Of a DNA stretch of 64,000 nucleotides, positions 48,225 through 59,090 are shown piece by piece. A model generated the notes under the pieces. The model worked only from the letters and a program-made list of their open reading frames with translations, ran no database searches and was not told the origin of the DNA. This DNA is from Nageia nagi (taxonomy: Eukaryota > Pinophyta). The first letter of the stretch is position 1. The number at the start of each line of letters is the position of its first letter. A program made the position numbers and the translations under genes. The stretch covers positions 191,890,001 through 191,954,000 of the forward strand of contig JBITNC010000001.1 in the NCBI GenBank assembly GCA_050084985.1, written 5' to 3'.

Positions 48225-48959
48225 CCTTAAGGGGGAGTGAACTTTGAATTCTTGTGTTGAATTCATATTTATGATGACAACTTCACTCCTAGGAGGATTT
48301 TTGTTGTATAGTGTTGATTTTTGTTGTACACCTTCATGGGAAGTTTACTTTGTGTGAGGAACTTGTTGTATAAATTTTTAAAAGAAAAAGATTGACCAAT
48401 CTAGCACTATTCAATTATCATATGTGAGAAACTCTTATATGTATTTTAACACTATTCAGTTATCCATATGTAAGACACTCATATGTGCATACTCTATTTT
48501 GTAATGATAATCAACATATTTTTATATATAGTAGGTGATATGAGTTTTGGCTTGGCATCTTTGTAATGACTTATAGTGCACCATTGATCATTTCATGATG
48601 GCATTTGAGTGATTCATCTATCCTAGTTGATATGAATATGTTGCATCTAATTGATCTTGTTATTTGAGCTACTTATGACTTGCAGGTTCTTTTGAGATCG
48701 CAAGTTACTTACTTCAAGAATGTAGACTTTTAGAGACTCTTCATGACTTCCAATTGGATGACTACTTTTATACATTAAAAATAGTTGTATTTAATGATTA
48801 TACTTATAAAATTAGTGAGTCTAAAATTAGATCTTTCTTACTTCATAAATATGTAAAGAGTTCTCATCTCTATTGTATCTATTTGAAGGAGAACTCTCTT
48901 ACTTTCTTTCTTCCTTCTCTTTTTTCTTTTCTCTATCCTAATATTGCATTAAGAGGGAG
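48225..48959 (+). other. 3' tail of the copia element bounded by two polypurine tracts
   Basis: AAGGGGGAG at 48,229-48,237 directly follows the Pol C-terminus, and a second purine tract, AAGAGGGAG (48,951-48,959), directly precedes the 3' LTR. The 0.7 kb between is noncoding. The same tail, including both purine tracts, is recognisable in the 52.2-55.6 kb element (53,879 and 55,161), so it is an ancestral part of this element group. Confidence 0.7.
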
Positions 48960-49450
48960 TGTTGGAATGTATAATGCATTATTGTAAAATTTTATAATAA
49001 TATTCTATGTAAGTTATTAATACTTAAGGATATTATTTTATACCTTAAGTATTTAAGTGAATATGATAATGTAACTTGTTCTACACTCCATGTCATGAGC
49101 ATGCCCCTTGGGTAAAAGGTTGTGCATGTCATGCCTTTGTACATTGGTTAAAAAGTGATCCAAAGAATAATTTTGGGTTATAAATAAATGGCTCCCTTTT
49201 GGATCATATACCAATTTGTGGAGTAAACTTATGCTATAGATAGTGTTTAAGAGAAAAGTTTAAGAGGATTGTAAGAGTTCATATTCATAAATAAAGTCAG
49301 ATCTAGTTAGTGGATGTACTCCTAGTTGGAGGAACCACTTACATCTTGTGTTATGTTGTAAAATTGCTTTATGAGTTATTTAGATGTGTTTGTGAGCTTT
49401 CAACAGATCTTGGTTGTTTAAAAATTATAATGTTAGTGTTAGTTCCTTTA
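48960..49450 (+). mobile_element. 3' LTR of the copia element
   Basis: It starts TGTTGGAATGTATAATGC and ends AGTTCCTTTA, where the 5' LTR has TTCA, so the terminal CA has mutated. A U3 palindrome AATACTTAAGGATAT...ATACCTTAAGTATT spans 49,019-49,052. GATAA follows at once. Confidence 0.9.
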
Positions 49451-49667
49451 GATAATATGTAGAGTGGTACTCTATAAAAAAATACATGATAGGAAGTTAA
49501 AAATATCATAAAAAGTAAAGAGTAAGTGATAGATAAGTTGCACACCAATAAGTACTTGAAATTTGATAGTGTTAAATTCAAAATTCATTTATCTGGGTAT
49601 ATTATAATTGATTTTGGTCTTATTAGTAATGATGGTATATTATAGAAAATTTAAAAAACTAGATGGA

Positions 49668-52040
49668 TGTTGTTGACTGATGGAATTAATTGGTTGGTTT
49701 CTTATCTACAATTGGGAGTCGTTGAGAAAATATAAAGGAATACAAAAATAAAAAGAGATAGTCATTAAGTCACAAAGGGAGTTTTAAATTCATTAATATA
49801 TTAATATTAAGTACAATGGATTATAATAATGAGTCAACCACTATTATGTATCTTATCCTTATTAGCTCTCATACACTTTTTCTATATTATGCTTCGAAAT
49901 CACTAATTGAAATGCCTATGGTGTATCAATGAGTACATTAATGCTTGATTGATGCATTGATGATGCTTGGTGAGATGCTTTTACATAACTCTTCAAATCA
50001 CTTCTTATATCTTATTCATATCAATTTAGAAAGGGTGTGTCAATTTGGTATCATGGCATCACTTTGCTTAGTTAACTTAACTCATTCTTCAAACTAATAT
50101 GGTTTGATCATCAAATTGATATAGTTTGACTACCAAACCAATACATATTGTCTTAGTTAATCGATCGCTAATATATTTGATTGATGAATTTCCATGCTAA
50201 CATCCTCCCTAGTTTAAAGCCAAGGCTTATCCTTGAGACTTATTTTATTTGATTTTGGGATGGAGAGAGTACAAAGGTAAAGGAGGATTCTCAAAGTTAT
50301 TACTTCTAATTACTATCTTCTAACTCCATGATCTTTATCGATCATGTCTCTATCTTCCTGGTCTAATCAATGTTCATGATCATTTTTGGGTAAGGTGAGT
50401 CATTATTTGGTATAGCATAAGTAGTCAACTATGATGAAATCTTTAACAATTCATTAGGAATTCTTTCCTCAAGGTTCACCTACAATTTCAATGGTGGTAG
50501 CTCATTAGTAAATATCTCCTCGATGGTATCCAATTTTCCACTAATCCTAAGTTATCTACTCATTCTTTTTCTCAAAAATCTTATCACAGTTTTATCTTCA
50601 ATCTTAAAGAAGGAAATTCATCAATCATTATACCACATTGGCAATTTGACCACTCTTAATCTCAAGTTTGATTGATTATTGACCAAGATTATCTATTCCT
50701 CCTACTCTACTCTCTACTATCCTACTACTCTTTTACTTCAAAATAACTTTTCAAAATATCCTTTTCTTTATACTTCTTCCATCCTTTTTAGCATAAAAAG
50801 TCTCTTCTTCATTCTCTTTTTCTTTTTCAATCTTGTTGATTGATTTAATGTGAGCATACCCTCCTCAACTTAAAATAATGACTCTTCCTTGAGGTTTCTT
50901 TTAGATAAATCGATATTATTTTTGATAAGGGCATCACCATGAATTTTGTAAATCATAGCAAGAGAGGAGGATTTCTCTATTGTTTGGCTCTCTTAGGATT
51001 CAATATAATCTCTTTTATATTATTGATGAAGCAACAACATTACCCCTAGGAATAGATTATATAGGTCCCAATACAAGTTCCATCATCATAATTCTTATTT
51101 GTAGTCCTTATTATTCCTACTCTATCTAAATCAATTAGTATCTCCTTACATATCATGATCCAGTTGGTCATAATATACTTATAGTATGTATGCATTCCCA
51201 ACAATTTAGAGTGCTCCATCAATTCTATTATTTTAAATCTAGTTCTCTTTTTATTCCCTCCAACTGATTTCTATTTCTTTACCTCTCTTCTCTAGGTGTC
51301 TCTTGTACTTTTTTTTAATCTCCATATTTGTAAAGTTCATCAAGGATAAATTTGTATAGGGGGAGTCAATGATCTTTGTTTATAAAAGAAATGATAAGAC
51401 ATATTGGAAACTTGGATCCCATGCATATTTCACCTATAAGAAACCCAAGTGAACAATAGTTGCATATTTCTTTTTGCATTCAACATTCTATTCAATCATC
51501 GAACTTCCCCGACTTGTAGATGTATTGGAAATGGATTTTTTGATCATTGGAATAATTCGATTGGGTTCTTATCTATAGCTGAGAGTTGATGAGAAAATAG
51601 AAAGGAACACAAAAATAAAAAGAGATATCTGTTAATTCATAAAGGGGGCTTTTATCTTTATTAATATATGAATATTAAGTATAATAAATTATAATAATTA
51701 TTCGACCACTCTTCTATCACTTTTATACCTCTTGGATCTCACACATTTTTTCTATCTTATGCTTTGGCATCACCAATCGATATGCCTATAGCATGCTAAT
51801 GCTTGATTTATACTTTGATGATGCTTGGTGAGATGCTTTTCCATAGCTCTTCAAATCACTTCTTATATCTTCTTTGTATCGCTTTATTGAAAATGGTGTG
51901 TCGATTATTTATCCTTCATTAGTTAATTCATTCTTCAAATTGATACAATTTTATCACTAAATTGATATAGTTAGATCAACAAATTGATACATATCATCAT
52001 GATCACTAATATATTTGTTCAATCAATTTCCATGCTAACA
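49668..52040 (-). mobile_element. Short minus-strand LTR retrotransposon remnant
   Basis: Two direct repeats of about 530 bp (49,668-50,202 and 51,521-52,040) share many blocks, such as GATGCTTGGTGAGATGCTTTT and CTCTTCAAATCACTTCTTAT, and both end TTCCATGCTAACA. On the minus strand they start TGTTAGCATGGAAATT, and the left copy is preceded by AACTAGGGAGGA, a polypurine tract, which sets the orientation. The 1.3 kb inside has no domain I recognise. No primer site of the TGGTATCAGAGC type and no matching 5-bp flanks were found (ATGGA and TACAT), so an end may be rearranged. Confidence 0.7.
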
Positions 52041-52619
52041 TACATGAACTTGTTTAGTGAGTAAGGAACCTGAAAAAGATGCACATCATAACATAATTAA
52101 ATATAATCATAAAAATGATATAAAGTACAAGTTAATGATGGTTTGGATAACAATCTTGATAATCCTTTAGCCAATGGTCTGACTATGATTTCACCAACAA
52201 GCTATTGGAAATTGTAATGTAATATTTGTAATATTTCTCTTTAATGTAAATTCAATAATGTTTAAACTATCTTTAGATACCTTAAAGCATTAAGAGAATA
52301 AAAATAGAAAGAGGATAGATATAGAAACACCTTTAACCTTACCCTTGAGTAAAGTAAGGCTAAAGGGTGTATTTCTTCTTATAAATAGAGGTACCCATCT
52401 CATTATGTAACTTGATGAAACATAGTAATGCTTATCATGTAGAGTTGTAAGAGAGTTATCTTTTGAGAAAGTAATAGAATGATGGTTCAAAGTGGATGTA
52501 CTCCCAAGAGATGGAGGAACCACTATAAATCATGTGTTATCTTTTGTGTGATTATTTCTTGCATTGGTATGTGAATGAATGGTATATTTGTTGGAGAAAC
52601 TTCAAGATGATCTTGGTTG

Positions 52620-52805
52620 TGAGTGCGAACCTAGCCGATGGCCCCCCTTGGGTTGGTGCACTTGGTGCAAGCCAACTACCACCCTTTGGGAGGTACACAT
52701 GGCCTTGTTTGGTGACCACCTCTCTCACAAGGAAGGTAGGCATGGCATAGGCCAACGACCCTCTCCAATGGAGAGGTGCACCGTAGTCCTAGCCAACAAC
52801 CGCTC
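52620..52805. other. GC-rich block of unknown origin
   Basis: About 185 bp with far higher GC than all surrounding sequence, open in several frames on both strands (minus-strand piece PKGGSWLAPSAPTQGGPSA). It begins at the 3' edge of the 5' LTR. I do not recognise it; captured host sequence is one possibility. Confidence 0.5.
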
Positions 52806-55160
52806 CTTTTATTTTTTTTCTTTTTATTTAAAAAAATAAGAGTTTTTATTTTTTGAAAAAATAGATTCTATTAATAAAAAAGGAAGGTTTTTTTAACAAG
52901 GCAATTTTTTTAATATTTTGAGCATCTTTTGTAACAAAAAGATGAAATTTTTAGAAATTTTAAAGAAGGCATGTTACTTTTTTAACCATGTGGTGTAAGT
53001 GTTAATATCAAATTTTTAACATTTGGTAAAATATTTGTTATTTAAATATTTACAAAGGTAAAATATTTAAATACAAAGCACATTAGTGCATTTAAATTAT
53101 CATGTGTAATTATGGTAAGGAATGTGACATTTCCAAAAACTTAAGTAAAGTTTAAAAATTATTCTTTAGAACTTTTTGTTAATGTTATTATAACATTAAA
53201 AATTTACAAGTATGCACATGCTTATGATTTATAAATATAATCATTTTTTTTGTAAAATATTACATGCTAAATTATCTTCAAAATTATATGTCTTGGACAA
53301 ACATATTTTTGGATACAATCATAGATTATAACCTTATAAGAGTTAATGAAAAATATTGCAATTGGACATATTTAACTCACTTTTTTAAGGCAAAATTTTT
53401 AAATGGTTAATTAATAATGTCCAATACATTACACACTAATTTTATGCATAGTGAAAATTTGTTGTTGTACTTGATTATTTGCATTATTGATTGTAATATT
53501 TTGTGCTTGTATTATGCACATTGTTTGAATTTTGTGCAACTTTTCTTCAAACTAGCCTCATTAATTATGCATATTGATCCTATGATTTTATGAATTTTTT
53601 GATTGAGCATAACTTCTTGTTAGAGTAAAATTTATAAACTTACTCAACATTAGAATTATTGTGCATTAATCCTTAAATTTTTACTTGTGCACCTTGGTTA
53701 ATATACATGTTGAGGTGAAAGTTTTTAAACTTTTTTCACAAGATTTATTGAAGATATTGATAATGAAATATTAATCTTGCTTTGAAAAAAAGTGTACAAT
53801 ACCTTTTTTAAAGTGTACATTCTTCTTTACATTTGTAGAGCTTTGTAACATGCTACAATTATTGATGAAGTTACTCTTAACGAGGAGTATAAAATTCAAG
53901 CATATTTTTTTAATCAAGAAATAAATTTATCCTCAAGAAAGTTTAAAATAATGCTTACTTCATCCTTAGGAGGGTTGTGACTATAAGTATTAGCTTGGCA
54001 TATTCATGATGATTTATAGTGCAATATTTGCTATATTATTTTACTTTCATGTTGGAAAGTTATATCCATTTTGATGGATTGATTGCCATATTTTTACTCC
54101 CATGTTGAGAAGTTATATCCATGATGATAGATTGATTTTCACTTTCCTATTTGTTAGAAACTTATAATGGATGGAGTGGTTAAAAAGGTTTACCCTTCTC
54201 CACATTGCAATTTTGATGAAAAATTACATCCTTGTTGGATGAATGCTATCCTTTTCTATCATATTCATCTTAAAATACTAGCATGGTTAAGATGGCATCT
54301 TGACTCACTCTTGATAAATCAAGTTTATTAATTTGGTATCTTGACTAACTCTTGGTAAAGTCAAGTTTATTTATTATGGCATATTGAATCACTCTTGGTA
54401 AAGTCAAGTTTATTTTATTTAGGCTTATACTTTGGCTTATAAATCTTGACTTTATGTTTGGTCAAGTTGGCATTTATGGCTTAAAAATCTAAACTTGTGG
54501 TTTAGTTATATTGTTTTTGATCATTTGTGACATGGTTAAGCTAACATGGTCACATAAGTATTTCTTTAGTGAAGTTATCATCAAAAAAAGAATTAAATTA
54601 TGAAATATTATGTTATGATGACACCTTCATATACCCTTAACAAATACAAAATAATGATATAAAACAAACAAACACAAAAATAAAAAATTATTTTTTTATA
54701 AAGATTGATGATATTTTTATCCTTGGTTGAGAATGCATTAATATCACTTCGTTGATTATGCATATGTGATTAATTGGTATATTTTATCAATTTATGGATG
54801 AAATCTATCTTATATAAATGTATATGATGTATCTAGTTGATCTTATTTTTGAGCTGCTTGTAGCTTACAAGTTCTTCTTGAGATTGCAAGTTACTTCGAG
54901 TATGCAAGCTCATGGAGGCTCATCATATCAATATGTAATTGAATGACTAATCTTATGTAAAAAAACTATTTTTTAGTTAATATTATATTGTAAAACTATT
55001 TGTTAAAATGGTTAAGTAGTTGAGCTATTGTAGAACCATCTATATTATATTACTTTCTCAAAGATGTAAAAGTTATCATCTCCACTTGTATCTCTTGGAG
55101 GAGAACTCTCTTTTACTTTCTCTTTTTTCTGTCTTTTTGATCTCTATCCAATTTTACATT
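52806..55160 (+). other. Noncoding interior of the non-autonomous element
   Basis: AT-rich, without recognisable domains. From about 53,870 on it parallels the copia element's 3' tail (TTACTCTTAACGAGGAGTAT at 53,871; GGAGGAGAACTCTC near 55,096). Motifs such as CTTGGTAAAGTCAAGTTTAT recur at 54,310-54,420. Confidence 0.55.
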
Positions 55161-55683
55161 AAGAGGGAGTATTAAAAATTGTAATGTAATATTGTGTAAT
55201 ATTTCTCTTTAATGTAAATCAAATTAATGCTTAAAGTATCTTTAGATACCTTAAAGCATTAAGAGAATAAAAATAAAAAGAGGATAAATATAGAAACACC
55301 TTTAACCTTACCCTTGAGTAAAAGAAAGGTTAAAGAGTATGTTTCTTATTATAAATAGAGGGTACACTCTCATTGTGTAAATTGATGAAGCATAGTAATT
55401 ATTTCATGTAAAGTTGTAGAAGAGTTATCTTCTAAGAAAGTAATAGAATGCTTGTTCAAAGTATATGTACTCCTAAGAGATGGAGAAACCACTATACATC
55501 ATGTGTTATCTTTTGTGTGATTGTTTTTTGTATTGGTATATGGATGAATGATAGATTTATTGGATGAATTCAAGGTAATCTTGGTTATGTGGAATCCTTC
55601 AATTCCATCACAATCCTTACTATGTTACCAATGAGTTTGATGATGGTCTAGCTAATGAGATTAATGATGCTTAAGCCAAAGAA

Positions 55684-56400
55684 GAAGGTGTGTAAACTGT
55701 GTAACAAATTTGCTCATAATGTTGGTTACTTATGTTTGTAATTATAAATGGTATAATGATCTTTAATGGTATCTAATATATAGGTATTGATTCCATGTCA
55801 CCATACACTTTAAACTCTAAAAATTAAAGAACAAGAGATTCAACAAGATTGGTGATTAATGTGAAAAACATAAATAAGATGGAGATCATTAGTAATCTAT
55901 TTGGACAACCCATTGGAGAAAATACCATGATGTTTTTATCCTTTTTAGGGTTGGTAGTGAGGGAACTTGTCCATGTTACCTATAAATACTATAAGGTAGC
56001 CCCAACAAAAGTTAAAGATAATTATTATATAATGGTTAAGGTAACTTACTAATGGCCAACATATTTCATTTTCCATATCTAAATACTTATATAAATGTTA
56101 TATTAAATAAGATAATGAAAAAATATGATAATGATATTTAGGAAAGACTGTAAGATATATTGGGATTGTAAAAAAGATATAACAAAAAGGAAATTCCATC
56201 CTATACCAAAAGGTTTCCTTTGAGAATGCAAAGCCAAGAATAATTATCCCTAGAGAGCTAACTTAGAAAGTTGAAGTAAGATAGAGGATTACTCTAGTTG
56301 TGAAACTAGTGGAAGTAAGGTGTTACCATCCCAATTTTGAGCTTTTAAAATCTTGAATAAAAGGAGAATTTTTCATATTTTTTACTCCTCTTTATGGTTG
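55684..56400 (+). pseudogene. En/Spm (CACTA) transposase-like gene fragment, left arm
   Basis: After a candidate intron (GTGTGT at 55,688 to AG at 55,783), the frame reads RTRDSTRLVINVKNINKMEI, NLFGQPIGENTMMFLSFLG, LVVRELVHVTYKYYKVAPTK and VKDNYYIMVK. This resembles the plant transposase Ptta/En/Spm domain: a RGPT-like start, a GQP.G.N....S.LG..VR core, and the P...KD motif. A donor AAG|GTAACT at 56,040 would start a second intron, with an acceptor TTTAG near 56,141. Further pieces such as KRKFHPIPKGFPLRM follow, with stops. Only a fragment of the gene is present. The family call rests on motif spacing, not on a database search. Confidence 0.55.
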
Positions 56401-58841
56401 ATTATTATTTTACTCATGATATTATTTGATACCTTTGTGCTCATTGCATTTGATCAACCTCTTAAACATGTTTAATGAAATCATCCTAAGTTTTCATAGT
56501 CCAAATAAGTAAAATTATGATATATTAAAATTAGAATTATCAAATCATAATTGTTGTGTTCCATATCAAAGAGATTTGCATCAAGAACCCATTACTTTTT
56601 ACGTCTCATTAAAAGGAGCTACAATTTATGAGATATTAAAATTTCAACTTTTAATAAAAATGATCAATTAAATTAAATTACTAATTCATATATTTTTCAT
56701 CAATATTTTTGGTAATCTAAATTTTATAGTATAAGTTGCAAGAAGCTCATAGAATTGATGGAATTGAAAATGAAATCCAGATGTAAAATATATGCTCAAA
56801 ATTGATCTTTGATATGGAACTATTAATTCCATCATTTGACACTTTTGATTTTGATAAATCATAATTTCACTTGTTTGGAATATGGTGACCAAGGACAAAT
56901 TCATTAGACATGTTCATTATGATGAGACCAAGTTATTGGCTCATGCTCAAATGTACGCTAGGAAAGGGACATTTACCTTAATACTTCAGAAACTAGCCAA
57001 TTTAGCATAAAATAGCATAAGTACACCAACATCTAGCTAAAATTAATATAAATGAAGCAAAAAACTATAATTATGCTAAGTACCCAATGCAAGGCTTTAA
57101 GAAGCTAAATAATGAAACAATAATGTAAAACCCTTTCTTGATCCAACATTAAGAACAATGAGATAATGGACAAGAATGATAATAAATATTGTAATTGTAT
57201 TTGAAATATGAAATAAGAGAACCTCAATTACAATAAATTGATTATAGATATTCATGAGTGATGTAGTGATGGTATTTTTGGTACTTAAGGAGCTTACATC
57301 AAGGTTTCCTCCAATAGGATTATTGCAAATGGCTCTAGGACCTCACTAATAACAACAATGATAAGGCCAAGCCTAGGGATTCCCTACCTATATAATAATA
57401 GAATAATCAAAGTTCCTCTTACAAATGAATAGAGTAAGAAAGAGGTTAGATTTCAATCACCTCAAGACCTCAAATGCAAATTGGTGTAAGTAGAAAAGAT
57501 AGCTTTCTCACATTCAATCCAATAGAAGGGGGTTTTAATAATCAATTTAGCATATATCATGTGTTCCAAGAGTCCTCCTTTTATAGGTAAGATGGTTCAT
57601 CTTATAATTTCAAGTTGAATTGATCCACTAACATACAAGAGTGATTCATATGCTCTTAATGCTAATGTATAAGATCGGATACCCAGGGATGAGAGTAATC
57701 ACATCTAAGGGCCAAGAATGCCAACATTGGATAAGGGGAGACTTCCATATACCTAGGCATCAACATTTATTAATAACAACCTCAAAGGATGAGATGTGGG
57801 GTCTTAGTATGCTGAAAGCTCAATGTGGGATCTTGATATCCTCACAAGCCCAATACCCAAGTGTGGGAGTCATTTGATATCTTGGGATACCAAATGCACC
57901 ATGTCCAAGTATGGGATTCTTCATAATGCCTTGTGATTGGTGTAATTACCTAGATATATGTTCTACCTCAAAGAGGGGAGAATTAATGACAAGAGGACCA
58001 TCTAATACCAATATTAAAATCATCAAGGCTTAATATTCAATGCCTTATTATTGGAGACTAATATTGCATTTACATTTATAATGGTATTGGTATCATTAAT
58101 ACAATATTATTGGCATAATTAGACACTCAAATATACATAATATACTAAGGGTGTAATGTTCCATAATTGGAGTACTAAATTACTCTCCAAGTGGAATTTA
58201 CAAGTAATTGGCCAAATTACTACTTAAATAAGTAAAAGTACTCTTAATCTAGTATTTCCATTTGTCAGTGGTGAAATGGGGAAAATAATATAAAAATGGG
58301 GATATTACAATTCCCAAATTATTTTTCCATAAGAAATTCAAAACATGAATAGCTATAGCAGAGTCTTCTTGATCCTTCTCTTTGTTTTCCAAACTATGTG
58401 TTAAGGATAAGTAATAATAAAAATCTCTTACTAAATCTTCTTGATAGCCTTCAATGTTGAATCATTACTTACTAAGTTTGAGTCTATAAAATCTAGTTTT
58501 TTGAGTAAATATTCATCCTTTGGGTTGAACTAAAACATGATCCTTGGGTCCCATGATAATATTGAAGATGCAAATCTATCATGTTGATGTTGTGCTATTT
58601 CTCTTAGAATTTCCTTATGTTATGGTGGTGCTTTCTCTTTTATCAAATCTATAGTCAATGATGCAATGATATCATCAAAACTTATATGTAATGCAAGGTT
58701 TTTCCATTTCAACTGGTTTGCATTGATTCCTTTATCCTTGTGCTTTTTCCTTTATGTCCTCATGGTATTCATAATGCAAATTGGGATATAAATGGTTTCC
58801 AAATTGATTATGAATGATTTTTGAATGGTGTTTCTTAGTTC

Positions 58842-59090
58842 TTATTTCTTATGAGTAGTAGTGAAATAAGTTGAATTGTATTCATATCCAATCAGCTCTA
58901 AGTTTTCTTCATGATGTTTCATGTTATCACATGCTAATGAAATGTGTGAAAATAGGTCTAAGTGTGGGCATTTAGTAGTGAAATTATCATTCCAAACTAA
59001 TTCTAATGCTCCTCTAAGTATCTCAATTCTATTTGTGTTGTCTTGTACATGACCATGTACCTTTATACTAAGAAAGTATGTGCAAAAGGT
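58842..59090 (-). pseudogene. Coding-like segment inside the minus-strand LTR element
   Basis: On the minus strand a frame of roughly 80 codons without ATG is open to TAA at 58,842. It reads YTFCTYFLSIKVHGHVQDNT, NRIEILRGALELVWND, then KCPHLDLFSHISLACD and NLELIGYEYNSTYF. Neighbouring stretches on the same strand (for example ISFDDIIASLTIDLIKEKAP near 58,650) are also protein-like but interrupted. I do not recognise the family. It lies in the 3' part of the element, ahead of the 3' LTR, so it may be an extra or captured ORF. Confidence 0.4.

Larger units (their letters stand above)
41238..49455 (+). mobile_element. Nearly complete Ty1/copia retrotransposon, inactivated
   Basis: LTRs at 41,243-41,731 and 48,960-49,450 are flanked by a perfect GATAA duplication (41,238-41,242 and 49,451-49,455). 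The order inside is primer-binding site, long leader, Gag zinc knuckle, protease, integrase, reverse transcriptase and RNase H, which is the copia order (integrase before RT). Every domain has frameshifts or stops, so it cannot move on its own. At 8.2 kb it is longer than many plant copia elements because of a 2.9-kb leader and a 0.7-kb 3' noncoding tail. Related LTR and tail sequences occur in the 52.2-55.6 kb element. Confidence 0.92.
52203..55601 (+). mobile_element. Non-autonomous copia-related LTR element
   Basis: LTRs at 52,203-52,636 and 55,170-55,601 match the solo LTR at 40.2 kb. All three copies begin TATT rather than TGTT, and the intact ones end CCTTCA. The inside carries no Gag or Pol; its last 1.3 kb resembles the 3' tail of the complete copia element, including the last purine tract AAGAGGGAG (55,161-55,169). 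It therefore looks like a deletion derivative that could only move with enzymes from a relative. The flanks CAAGC and ATTCC do not match. A GC-rich block lies just inside the 5' LTR. Confidence 0.8.

Noticed and set aside
52552-52839. Frames on both strands across the GC-rich block called as genes
   Set aside because: Openness reflects GC content; no family motif and no intact start or end that fits a gene.
57641-57877. Plus-strand 78-codon ORF as an independent gene
   Set aside because: It lies inside a retrotransposon LTR and is shared, in antisense, with the 34-kb LTR; best treated as part of the LTR.
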